Below are positions 32,428-40,036 of a stretch of DNA of 40,048 nt, piece by piece. How positions within the stretch are numbered: position 1 is the stretch's first letter; every line of letters begins with the position of its first letter. The position numbers were made by a program, and so were the translations under genes. Origin of the DNA: Streptococcus infantarius subsp. infantarius ATCC BAA-102 (GTDB taxonomy: Bacteria; Bacillota; Bacilli; Lactobacillales; Streptococcaceae). Location: positions 1-40,048 of the forward strand of contig NZ_DS572686.1 of NCBI RefSeq assembly GCF_000154985.1. Direction: 5' to 3'. The notes beneath the pieces are model-generated. The model ran no database searches. It worked only from the letters and a program-made list of their open reading frames with translations, and was not told the origin of the DNA.

Positions 32428-33780
32428 TTATCTGGTAGAACGGGGGTTTTTACAAAACCCCCGTTTTTTTAAGTGGGTCACAGCTTCTAATATGTCAAAA
32501 CCTAAATAACTAAAGTGACAAATCTTCGGTGTGTTAGCTAAGATTGGGCAAGTAAAGACACCTTGACCCAATGCAAAATTCTTCTCCGATACATCTACTC
32601 CAGTACCAAATGCCGTTGTATAAGTTTGCTTTTCAGCATTACCAAGCACGAACTTTACGGGAAGGTTTTCACGTAAATTAGTTGGTAATAAGGTAGCGTC
32701 CGATTTTTGCATGACAATCCATAAGAAAAATCCTAATTGTCTACCTTGTAAAACAACCTGTGACAGCAGCATCATTACTTCATCACGCTTTTTCTTTTCC
32801 ATTGTCTGTAAAACAGTTTGGAAACTAGCGAATTCATCAAATATAAAAATATAGGGTTCATATTGAAAGTCAGCATATGTTGCTTCTAATTTCGTGTTCA
32901 GTTTATCTTTAATTTCTACTTTTCTAACTTCCATCATTTCATTGAAACTTCGTAGTAGCTTAATAATATCTTCTATACTAGTAGCGGTACTTTCCGATGA
33001 AATTCTTTCGCCAAGAACAGCGAGGCTTGAGTTTTTGGGGTCGGCAAAATAAATATTGTATTGTACATTTTTAGCTAGCATTTGAAGAATTAGCGAGTAG
33101 AGCGCATACGTTTTGCCCGAGCCTGTTTGTCCCACAAGTAAAGTCCCGTATAAAGAAATTGATATAGACTTATCAATAACCAAAGTGTAATCATCTACTT
33201 GGGAAATATGGCTTTTTAGGTCGCAAAGGTCATTAAATTTAAGTTGCTGGTCAATGTTACTATCGTAAATTTCAAAGACATAATAATTTTCATTGTTCGA
33301 TAAATATGCTCGGTTTACAATGAAATTATTTAGCGCAAAAGAGATATTTACATCGCCAATGTCTTTGTTAATATTTATGTTTTCAATGTACGTTGTAGCT
33401 TTTGAAAGGTTGGTGCTAAACTGCAATTTAATTTTAGGTAGGTCTGCTATTTCGGTATTGAAGTAAAATCTTTTGTTGAAGTAATTAGCATCTAGGAACG
33501 CCTTTCTTAGTTTCAGTACGGTAAGATAATGATATATAGCGTGCTTCATGCCTTTATAAGCCTTGTTGCGAATTATCCATATGATTATTTGGAACGAAAA
33601 TATTACTATTAGAAATCCGATAAATAACTTGTTAACGTGTTTTGTAAAAGCAACTCCCAGCTTTAGTTGGGAGTTGATAAAATTCACAAAAAGGACTATC
33701 ACAGTGAGCATAAAGCATGTGCTATATAGGAAAATCCCGTTTTGTTGTCTTTGTGTTCTTAATTTACTTTGTTTGAACAT
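32428..33780 (-). CDS. TcpA/FtsK-SpoIIIE-type coupling ATPase
   Basis: This 450-residue DNA-translocating ATPase brings the relaxase-DNA complex to a type IV channel. Two N-terminal membrane helices (about 17-36 and 52-71) are followed by a linker and the ATPase core, with Walker A GQTGSGKT at 217-224 and Walker B FIFDE (D315, E316). LQGRQLGFFLWIVMQKSDATLLPTNLRENLPVKFVLGN is the FtsK-like sensor region. It overlaps the upstream gene by 17 bases, so the minus-strand genes form an operon. Its length agrees with Tn916 Orf21-like proteins. Confidence 0.92.
   Translation of the reverse strand: MFKQSKLRTQRQQNGIFLYSTCFMLTVIVLFVNFINSQLKLGVAFTKHVNKLFIGFLIVIFSFQIIIWIIRNKAYKGMKHAIYHYLTVLKLRKAFLDANYFNKRFYFNTEIADLPKIKLQFSTNLSKATTYIENININKDIGDVNISFALNNFIVNRAYLSNNENYYVFEIYDSNIDQQLKFNDLCDLKSHISQVDDYTLVIDKSISISLYGTLLVGQTGSGKTYALYSLILQMLAKNVQYNIYFADPKNSSLAVLGERISSESTATSIEDIIKLLRSFNEMMEVRKVEIKDKLNTKLEATYADFQYEPYIFIFDEFASFQTVLQTMEKKKRDEVMMLLSQVVLQGRQLGFFLWIVMQKSDATLLPTNLRENLPVKFVLGNAEKQTYTTAFGTGVDVSEKNFALGQGVFTCPILANTPKICHFSYLGFDILEAVTHLKKRGFCKNPRSTR
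32439..32465 (-). other. Candidate oriT: 12-bp perfect inverted repeat at the tcpA/relaxase boundary
   Basis: AACGGGGGTTTT and AAAACCCCCGTT pair perfectly around TAC. The repeat lies in the last codons of the coupling-protein gene, directly upstream of the relaxase gene. In Tn916, oriT lies between the matching genes (orf21 and orf20), and ICEBs1 oriT is a G/C-run inverted repeat near nicK. On the plus strand it would also look like a terminator, but no plus-strand gene ends here. Confidence 0.6.
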
Positions 33781-34150
33781 TGATTTTTTCCACGTCTTTA
33801 AATCGAAGAATCAAGTCAAAACCTATAATAAAAGATTTTTCTTGAATGAAATCGATTAAACGTACATATTCGCCCTTTTGAATAGGGATGTGCTCTTTAC
33901 CGTTCAAGATGGTTACATCAAACGTATTTAAAATGTTATTATCTCGCTTTAATCCAGTTTTCTTGTCGGACCCATAATCGGTATTATCTTTAGTAATTGA
34001 TAACGTTAAAGTAACGCCTATTTCATCCGGTTCTTTTTTACTTGCGTATGGTCGTTGTGAAACCAACCTATACATATTTCCTGTGTTTGTTAAAAACTCG
34101 TCTGCTTTGAATTTAGTTTCTGTGAATACCCATGCATTTGCGATCGGCAT
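33764..34150 (-). CDS. Conserved small transfer-region protein, function unknown
   Basis: This 128-residue soluble protein has no signal peptide. Its position upstream of the coupling protein matches the small DUF961-type genes (Orf22/Orf23-like) of Tn916 relatives, and its beta-rich pattern (VTLTLSITKDN, NTFDVTILNGKEHIPIQKGEYVRL) fits loosely. AGAGG precedes the ATG. The family assignment is from context only. Confidence 0.6.
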   Translation of the reverse strand: MPIANAWVFTETKFKADEFLTNTGNMYRLVSQRPYASKKEPDEIGVTLTLSITKDNTDYGSDKKTGLKRDNNILNTFDVTILNGKEHIPIQKGEYVRLIDFIQEKSFIIGFDLILRFKDVEKINVQTK

Positions 34151-34183
34151 AGTGCAAAACCTCTTTCTATTAGTTTAATTTTT

Positions 34184-34447
34184 TTATAGTCTTTCTAATA
34201 CATATTCAAGCCCTCGAATTGTAGCAACTACTTCATCCATTCCTTGAACTTTCAACTCGCAATTTCCAAAAGTAAGAGTAACAACATCTTCTCTTAAATC
34301 GTCTCTGTAATCTCCAAGAAGTTTAAGATTGTTCCCGACATTGCTTGCGGTTAATTCGCTTTTGAAATCTTCTAAGAAATAATCGATACTGTATATATCT
34401 GGATATGACCATTTCATGGAAGACAAGTGATAGCCTTCAACAAACAT
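34184..34447 (-). CDS. Small protein of element B, function unknown
   Basis: The 87-residue reading starts MFVEGYHLSSMKWSYPDIYS, with GAGAGGAGG at good distance before ATG 34447; an upstream ATG (34492) has no ribosome site. It is acidic and soluble. It is the first gene of the minus-strand transfer operon and is divergent from the cargo genes. I do not recognise a domain. An ATTGCGCAAT palindrome (34484-34493) lies in its promoter region. Confidence 0.55.
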   Translation of the reverse strand: MFVEGYHLSSMKWSYPDIYSIDYFLEDFKSELTASNVGNNLKLLGDYRDDLREDVVTLTFGNCELKVQGMDEVVATIRGLEYVLERL

Positions 34448-34537
34448 AAGCTTGTTCCTCCTCTCTATATTAATTGTGAAAGTATTGCGCAATTAACTTT
34501 CTATCTCAATTATGAAGCAAGTTATTTTTAAGAAATA

Positions 34538-34575
34538 ATGGATATAAATGATATAATGGTTGATAGAATATCCAT
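34538..34575 (+). promoter_or_regulatory. Cargo promoter inside an inverted repeat
   Basis: ATGGATAT (34538-34545) and ATATCCAT (34568-34575) flank TATAAT (34552-34557), a likely operator/promoter for the gene starting at 34600. The whole 34448-34599 interval separates divergent operons. Confidence 0.6.
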
Positions 34576-34599
34576 ATTTTTTTAGTGAGGTGGATTTTA

Positions 34600-35325
34600 A
34601 TGCATGACTGGCAAATAAGTGCTATTGAAGAGTTAAAGCAGAGATGGTACACCATAGATGAAGCTATAGAAGAGTTATCCGAAAATGGAAAAGAAATATC
34701 GAGAACAGATTTTTCGAGGCAAATAGATACTGTTGATTTCGATAAGGAAATTGGCTTTTTAGGGAAACCACAATATAAGGAAGAAAAGACCGGCGGTAGA
34801 GGAAGACCTAAAAAACTATATAATCATGCAGCAGTCGAAGCGATTCGGTCATTTGCATTAAGTGATACTTTTAAGAAAGCGGAAGAAGAACCAATTGATT
34901 TCTTTGTAAATAATAAGTGGCGAGATGATATTTCGCTATTTCTGTCTGGTTTTTTAAAAAGCTATCAAAACAAGAATATAGATGAAAATGATATTGATAA
35001 TATTGTCGATGAAACATTAGAAATTGTAGGAAAAGTGATTGTTGAAAAATATTACGGTCTCGCTGGTCAGAATAAGTTTTTGGTGAATCGAAACAAAAAA
35101 TTAGAAGATACCAAATAATATTATATTGCCGTACAACGAGGTGTTGAAGAGCGGGCAAATGAATTGAATCGAATTAGCAGAAATATTACTGATGATATTA
35201 ATTCTCATTCTAAACAATTGGTAAGTAAAGAAGTTTATCATTTAAAACAAACTGTACAGGTAAATGAAAAATTAGATAGAATTTTAAAATTGTTGGAGGA
35301 ATCTCATAGTGAAAATGAAGATTAA
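34600..35325 (+). pseudogene. Regulator-like cargo gene interrupted by an in-frame TAA
   Basis: From ATG 34600 (GAGGTGG upstream) the frame codes for 172 residues: an N-terminal helical region (WYTIDEAIEELSENGKEISR), a basic glycine-rich stretch KTGGRGRPKKLYNHAAVEAI (AT-hook-like, about 68-75), and an acidic helical part. It stops at TAA 35116-35118. The same frame then continues without a gap for 68 codons to TAA 35323-35325, as a coiled-coil-like segment (RGVEERANELNRISRNI, LDRILKLLEESHSENED). The ORF is therefore probably a 241-residue gene with one nonsense change, or a gene whose tail is read only by readthrough. The shortened product may still bind DNA. No family is recognised. Confidence 0.65.
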
Positions 35326-35534
35326 CGAAAAAATACGCGAGGTTCTCGAGCAATTTGATGACCGATACTAGCTTGAAGGTCAGTTGAATAAAAAGGAATT
35401 GCTTCAAGACTTGTACAGCTACAATGAGGATTTATTGGAAGTAATAATTGCGAATGATTTGTTGAAAAATTGGGTTCACCGTTCAGATTACAAAAATAAC
35501 AGTCGTGCGATTGAGTAACCTAATTAAAGAGTAA
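35309..35534 (+). pseudogene. N-terminal remnant of a type III DNA methyltransferase (mod)
   Basis: From GTG 35309 (GGAGGA 8 bases upstream) the frame reads INEKIREVLEQFDDRY, stops at TAG 35369-35371, and continues LEGQLNKKELLQDLYSYNED followed by LLEVIIANDLLKNW. Removing one G from GGG 35472-35474 then gives FTVQITKITVVRLSNLIKE and a stop at 35532. The pattern matches the start of Mod subunits of type III restriction-modification systems as I know them. The remaining roughly 570 residues, including the catalytic DPPY domain, are absent. The gene therefore has three lesions: nonsense, frameshift and a large deletion. The following 35535-35624 holds only leader DNA of the helicase gene. Confidence 0.62.
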
Positions 35535-35624
35535 CTTTATTTTCGTATAAAATACATTTTTTATATGTTGCAATATTATTAACTAAACGGGCTGTGTAAT
35601 TCTATTAGAGAAAGAAGGGATCAT

Positions 35625-38600
35625 TTGGGAAAGTATAAAAATATAATTTCGACAATCGGACGCGATAACAAATTAAGTCGATGTGTGGATGCTGAAGGAA
35701 AAATCTTCAACCGAGAACAAATTGTTAATAGTTGGAAAGAGTCATATTATGAAAGGGTTTCTCGAAATGAAGATGAGATTGGCTTACGCTTGCCTCAATT
35801 TGGAGCATTATCTGCAATTCGTGCACATTGGGCAACATCAAATTCTCCAGCAACCATTGTCTTACCTACTGGAACAGGCAAGTCTGAAACAATGTATACC
35901 ACAATTATTTCTGAGAGAATTACTTCAACGCTTATCATTGTACCGTCTAATCTATTGAGGGAACAAATTTTTGAGGGAGCGAGGTATTTTGGTATACTTC
36001 CAAAATTAAAAATGACATCAGATGAAATTATTTATCCAACGACTTTTCTTTATAAGTCAAAAGTAAAAGAAGAGGATGAAAGTATTCTGATTGATGCCCT
36101 TGAGGAGGCTAATATAATTGTTTCAACTCCAGGGATGATTAAAAATATGACCTCTTCAGTTTGGGATAAACTTCTTGAAAAAGTGGAGGTTGTAATATTC
36201 GACGAAGCGCATCATCTTGCTGCTCCCGATTGGGGAACAGTGAGAGAAAGATTTATAGGGAAAAAAATTCTACAATTTACTGCAACTCCATTTAGAAATG
36301 ATGGGAAAAAAATTGATGGTAAGATAATTTTTAATTATGGGTTGGCATTGGCACAAAAAGCCGGGTACTTCAAACCTATCGATTTTTATCCAATTCAAGA
36401 ATTTGATGAGCGAAAGTCTGACAATGAAATTGCGAAAATTGCCATCAAACAATTAGATGATGATTTGAAGAAAGGATATGAGCACGTACTTTTAGCGAGA
36501 GCAAATAGCCGAAAACGAGCTGATGAATTGTATGAAAAAATTTACTCTCAATATAAAAAGTATAATCCAGTTGTTATTCATACTGGTATTCGCCCTACCC
36601 AAAGAAAAGAAAACTTGCAGCAAGTTAAAAGTGGGAAAGCAAAAATTGTGGTTTGTGTAGACATGTTTGGTGAAGGTATTGATATTCCAACACTGAAAAT
36701 TGCAGCAATTCATGATAAATATAGGTCGCTTCCGATTACACTTCAATTCATTGGACGATTCGCTCGAACAAGTGGCAATAAGTTGGGAAATGCAAAGCTA
36801 ATTACGAATGTGGCAATGGACGATTTGAAGGAAGCGATTGAAGAGTTATATCATCAAAATTCTGATTGGAATCAACTTCTTAATATCCATTCAAATCAAG
36901 CTATCAATAAAGAAGTTGAACTTAGTGAATTCATTGGCAAGTTTGAAAAAGGTCATGCGAAGGAGATAGATTTATCTCAACTAAAGATGAAAATAAGTAC
37001 TAGAATGTTTCGGTCTTCTTCAAAAAAAGCTTTCATAAATGGATGGAAAGAGGTTTTGGATCAAGATAAAACTATACCATTCATAAATGAAGAAGATTCC
37101 GTTTATATTTTTATTGAGGAAATTGAAACAAATGTAGTCTGGTCAGATCAAAAGGATATAGTGCAATACGATTATGATTTTTTTGTGTTATTTTTTGATA
37201 AAGATAATGGAATCATTCATATAAACGAAACTGATACTGGAAAGGGAAACCGACTTGTGGATAGTATTTTTCCAGAAGCATCAGCAATTAAGGGAGATTC
37301 GATATATCGAAGTTTAGATGGAATTAATCGATTAATGATTGGAACGTTGGGATTAAAGCAAAAACCTAGCGGAAGGATTAGCTTTAGAATGTTTGCTGGT
37401 ACTGATATTAAGTCTGGAATTAGTGAGGCTGTTGTATCTGGTTCGACTAAATCTAATTTATTCGGTTATGGCTATCAAGGTGGAGGACGTATTAGTATTG
37501 GTTGTTCGTATAAAGGGAAAGTTTGGATGCGTTGGGTAGAACGGATAAACTTTTGGACGGAATGGTGTCAGAACATTGGAAAAAAAGTATTAGACGAAAC
37601 TATTGATACGAATAATATATTAGATAATTCGCTCGCCTTAGAAATTATTAAGGAATTCCCAGAAGGTGTTCCTTATAAAATATTGTTACCAGAAATAATT
37701 GAAATCACCAATTCTTCAACGAAGCAGTTGTATATTTCTAAAGAACAAAAGGCATTTCCATTCTTTCAAACGGATTTAAAGAATCCCGTTTTATTTAATG
37801 GAAATCTTCGTTTTGAATTTTGGATAAATGAACGAAAATTTGTCTTCGAGCAGATTATTAATGAGACATCATATGGTTTCAAGCAAATCGAAGGTGAAGA
37901 GCTAATAGTGAAGACAGGTAATAAATCTGTTAAGATGACTGACTATCTGTACGAATATTCACCGGAAGTATCGTTTATACAAAGTGATGGAACTATTATT
38001 GTAGTTCAAGAAAATTTAAAAACAGTTATCAAACCAAAAAGTAGCATCGATTTGCCGGCAGAATCCCTTTTTGCCATCGATTGGAATGGACTTGGAGTCA
38101 ATATTAAATCTGAATCTCAAGGAAAAGAAAGAAAGGCTGATTCAATTCAATACGCTACGATACATAATATTGTAGATCAGACATCAGATATTATTTTTGA
38201 CGATGATGGATCGGGAGAAATAGCGGATGTTGTTTCAATCAAAATTAATGAGGAACATCGAAAAGTCGTATTTCATCTGTATCATTGTAAATACTCACAT
38301 GGAGAAAATCCTGGTGCTCGTGTTTCTGACCTATATGAAGTATGTGGTCAAGCTGAAAAATCAATTATGTGGAATGATAATGTCTTAGAAATTGTTCAAC
38401 GAATGATTGTACGAGAAAATATGAGAAAGAAAAACTATGATGAAACTAGATTTGAGAAGGGGGACTTACAAACCCTGTATATGTTAAAGAAGATGATAAA
38501 GTCTGGTTTTGAAACAGAATTTGAAATATCAATTGTTCAGCCAGGAGTCTCGATATTAGAAATCACAGATTCAATGAAGCAAATTATTCTGGCAACGGAT

Positions 38601-38654
38601 ACTTATTTAAAAGAGACTTATGGCTTACGTCTAACATGTTATTTTAGTAATTAG
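35625..38654 (+). CDS. SF2 DEAH-box helicase with large uncharacterised C-terminal region and possible nuclease motif
   Basis: The 1009-residue protein starts at TTG 35625 with GAAGGGA upstream. Helicase motifs are complete: Walker A LPTGTGKS (80-87), Ia LIIVPSNLLREQI, DEAH at 193-196, FTATPF (218-223), motif V FGEGIDIPT and motif VI QFIGRFART (374-382). The part after about residue 450 is not assigned. Near the end, GEIADVVSIKI (D868) and FHLYHCKYS (K889) have the spacing and shape of a PD-(D/E)xK nuclease core, with His instead of the usual Glu. GARVSDLYEVCGQAEKS follows. It differs from type III Res, whose ATP motif is MATGTGKT-like. In an IME cargo slot next to a dead mod gene it is probably a defence protein. 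This is inference. Confidence 0.8.
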   Translation: MGKYKNIISTIGRDNKLSRCVDAEGKIFNREQIVNSWKESYYERVSRNEDEIGLRLPQFGALSAIRAHWATSNSPATIVLPTGTGKSETMYTTIISERITSTLIIVPSNLLREQIFEGARYFGILPKLKMTSDEIIYPTTFLYKSKVKEEDESILIDALEEANIIVSTPGMIKNMTSSVWDKLLEKVEVVIFDEAHHLAAPDWGTVRERFIGKKILQFTATPFRNDGKKIDGKIIFNYGLALAQKAGYFKPIDFYPIQEFDERKSDNEIAKIAIKQLDDDLKKGYEHVLLARANSRKRADELYEKIYSQYKKYNPVVIHTGIRPTQRKENLQQVKSGKAKIVVCVDMFGEGIDIPTLKIAAIHDKYRSLPITLQFIGRFARTSGNKLGNAKLITNVAMDDLKEAIEELYHQNSDWNQLLNIHSNQAINKEVELSEFIGKFEKGHAKEIDLSQLKMKISTRMFRSSSKKAFINGWKEVLDQDKTIPFINEEDSVYIFIEEIETNVVWSDQKDIVQYDYDFFVLFFDKDNGIIHINETDTGKGNRLVDSIFPEASAIKGDSIYRSLDGINRLMIGTLGLKQKPSGRISFRMFAGTDIKSGISEAVVSGSTKSNLFGYGYQGGGRISIGCSYKGKVWMRWVERINFWTEWCQNIGKKVLDETIDTNNILDNSLALEIIKEFPEGVPYKILLPEIIEITNSSTKQLYISKEQKAFPFFQTDLKNPVLFNGNLRFEFWINERKFVFEQIINETSYGFKQIEGEELIVKTGNKSVKMTDYLYEYSPEVSFIQSDGTIIVVQENLKTVIKPKSSIDLPAESLFAIDWNGLGVNIKSESQGKERKADSIQYATIHNIVDQTSDIIFDDDGSGEIADVVSIKINEEHRKVVFHLYHCKYSHGENPGARVSDLYEVCGQAEKSIMWNDNVLEIVQRMIVRENMRKKNYDETRFEKGDLQTLYMLKKMIKSGFETEFEISIVQPGVSILEITDSMKQIILATDTYLKETYGLRLTCYFSN

Positions 38655-38895
38655 ATAGAATGGTTGTTTGTATTACTGTGTTAGAAAGCACTCGCATATC
38701 TGGTAAGCTCTGAAGCTAAAGGATGCAAAGGTGCCGAGCTAATCAAGATGTATGTGTATTTCTAAAATCAATGACATTAAAATAGTACGCTAATCAATAT
38801 ATGAATGAAGACCTCAAACATTATTTGAATTCTATGTAGCTTATACACAATTAATACTTATCGATCAAAAAAAGAATAAATAAGAGGAGGGTAAT
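38655..38895. other. Gap between the helicase and the small Cys-containing protein gene
   Basis: No gene is visible in this interval. It is AT-rich with no strong hairpin, and probably carries the promoter of the gene at 38896, for which I see only weak candidates. Confidence 0.4.
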
Positions 38896-39456
38896 ATGAG
38901 TTCAATTTATGTAAAAAATTTAATTAACACAGTCATTGAAAAATCGGTAAATAAATCATGGAATACTGCTGTATTAGAATGGGAAATTGATGATGTTATT
39001 GAAGATGAAAACCATGAATCTTCTTGTATATGTGGCAAAGAAAATATTAGATATTTATTTACAATTAAGAATATCAATAATCAAAACACGTTATTCCCTA
39101 TTGGAAGTTCTTGCATTAAGAAATTTGAGCGTGAAGATTTAAATGAACTTACATTAGTTAACGAAAAATTGTTTAAATTATTTCATGCTGTTAAAGCAAA
39201 TGCATTTATCACATTGGATTCTAAATACTTCTCAAGAAAATTATTAAAGTATATGTTTGACCAAGGTGCATTCCCCCCTAATCAGTACAATAAATATAAT
39301 GGAGATAAAGATTACGAATTTATGCTAAAAATGTTTAATATGAGAGGCGAGCCATCTGAAAATCAGTTAAAAAAAATAAGAGCTATCATTTTGAATTCTA
39401 TAAAACCATATCTCATACAATTACTTAATGATAAGGTTGCGAAAAAAAGCTTTTAG
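38896..39456 (+). CDS. Small Cys-containing protein of unknown function
   Basis: This 186-residue soluble protein has AAGAGGAGGG before the ATG. The one clear motif is CICGKENIRYLFTIKNI followed by IGSSCIKKF, with C44, C46 and C73 and a nearby His (H40). This is a likely metal knuckle like those in small phage and mobile-element proteins, where C-x-CG and IGS-x-C are paired. The C-terminal half is helical and Lys-rich and may bind nucleic acid. It is the last gene before the right att site and may work with the helicase, though 241 bases separate them. Confidence 0.62.
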   Translation: MSSIYVKNLINTVIEKSVNKSWNTAVLEWEIDDVIEDENHESSCICGKENIRYLFTIKNINNQNTLFPIGSSCIKKFEREDLNELTLVNEKLFKLFHAVKANAFITLDSKYFSRKLLKYMFDQGAFPPNQYNKYNGDKDYEFMLKMFNMRGEPSENQLKKIRAIILNSIKPYLIQLLNDKVAKKSF

Positions 39457-39554
39457 ATTCAAAATTAATATGTTTATTTAAAATGCGAATTATTTACGTA
39501 TCAACAATAGAAAAGTAAAAAGAAATGTATTCAACTAGCCTCTATTATAATGAT

Positions 39555-39571
39555 GGTTCAAATTGGTTCAA
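39555..39571 (+). repeat. Right arm-type sites of element B
   Basis: GGTTCAA at 39555-39561 and 39565-39571, again 10 bases apart and in the same direction as the left pair at 29874-29890. The rest of 39457-39683 is AT-rich with no gene seen. Confidence 0.75.
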
Positions 39572-39683
39572 GTCGTATCAATTTTTATACACGTTCATAC
39601 CTTTATATCAATTTATAATTTGATTAATTATTGATATGAAAGGATTTAGATGGTTTGCTTATACGTAGAAAATGCGTTCGTAT

Positions 39684-39698
39684 TTCTCAAAACGTTAA
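39684..39698 (+). repeat. Right att core of element B (attR)
   Basis: TTCTCAAAACGTTAA equals the last 15 bases of rpsI. Upstream similarity to rpsI is lost, so this is the displaced chromosomal core; host DNA resumes to its right. Confidence 0.85.
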
Positions 39699-39721
39699 TT
39701 CGTTTTACAGATTTGTACAGA

Positions 39722-39750
39722 AGAACACTCCAAAGAGTGTTCTTTTTTTG
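39722..39750 (+). terminator. Displaced native terminator of rplM-rpsI (inferred)
   Basis: AGAACACTC / GAGTGTTCT with a CAAA loop is followed by T7. It sits 24 bases after the core TAA, the distance expected for the original terminator behind rpsI; no gene now ends in front of it. Confidence 0.8.
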
Positions 39751-39937
39751 TTTTTTTGAAAAATTTATTGGAGTAGAAATTTAGAGAAGAAACTCAGAAT
39801 GCAGTTATGTGCCTTTTAAAATGCCTCAAAGAGTCTTACTGTCCTATAAAAGGGGAAAGTGATAGAAGGTGATTTGATGCTTAAAATAGAGCCTGTGAGA
39901 GCGTCTGATCGAATAAATCAAAAAAGTAAAAAAGCTG

Positions 39938-39966
39938 TTGACAGAGGAAATGAAGTTTAGTATACT
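39938..39966 (+). promoter_or_regulatory. Strong promoter, probably of a stable RNA operon
   Basis: TTGACA, 17 bases, TATACT. Repeated short motifs (AAGCTGTTG twice, at 39933 and 39972) and a second TTGACA at 40031 follow. Tandem near-consensus promoters like these usually precede rRNA or tRNA operons in streptococci. The transcript lies outside the window. Confidence 0.7.
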
Positions 39967-40030
39967 AAATAAGCTGTTGTTTGAAGCAGCAGACATTTCA
40001 AAAGGCTTTGAAAAAAGTTCAAAAAACTTC

Positions 40031-40036
40031 TTGACA
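40031..40036 (+). promoter_or_regulatory. -35 box of a second tandem promoter, cut by the window end
   Basis: TTGACA lies 93 bases after the first -35; its -10 should fall just beyond the window. Confidence 0.5.

Larger units (their letters stand above)
29836..39698. mobile_element. Integrative mobilizable element B (MobT-type) at rpsI
   Basis: It is bounded by att repeats (29785-29835 and 39684-39698) and by paired GGTTCAA arm sites at both ends. It encodes integrase, excisionase, MobT-like relaxase, TcpA-like coupling protein and two small transfer-region proteins on the minus strand, and cargo on the plus strand. No secretion channel genes are present, so transfer must use a helper ICE. 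At 9.9 kb this fits streptococcal IMEs. Confidence 0.85.

Noticed and set aside
32439-32470. Plus-strand rho-independent terminator reading of the G5/C5 hairpin
   Set aside because: No plus-strand gene ends here, and the genes on both sides are minus strand; the position favours an oriT role, though a terminator against antisense transcription cannot be excluded.
35625-38654. Assignment of the helicase as the Res subunit of a type III system
   Set aside because: Its Walker A and DEAH motifs and overall order differ from Res, and the neighbouring mod gene is a dead remnant.
39876-39960. 27-codon frame MLKIEPVRASDRINQ near the right end
   Set aside because: It runs into the -35 and spacer of a near-consensus promoter; coding there is unlikely.
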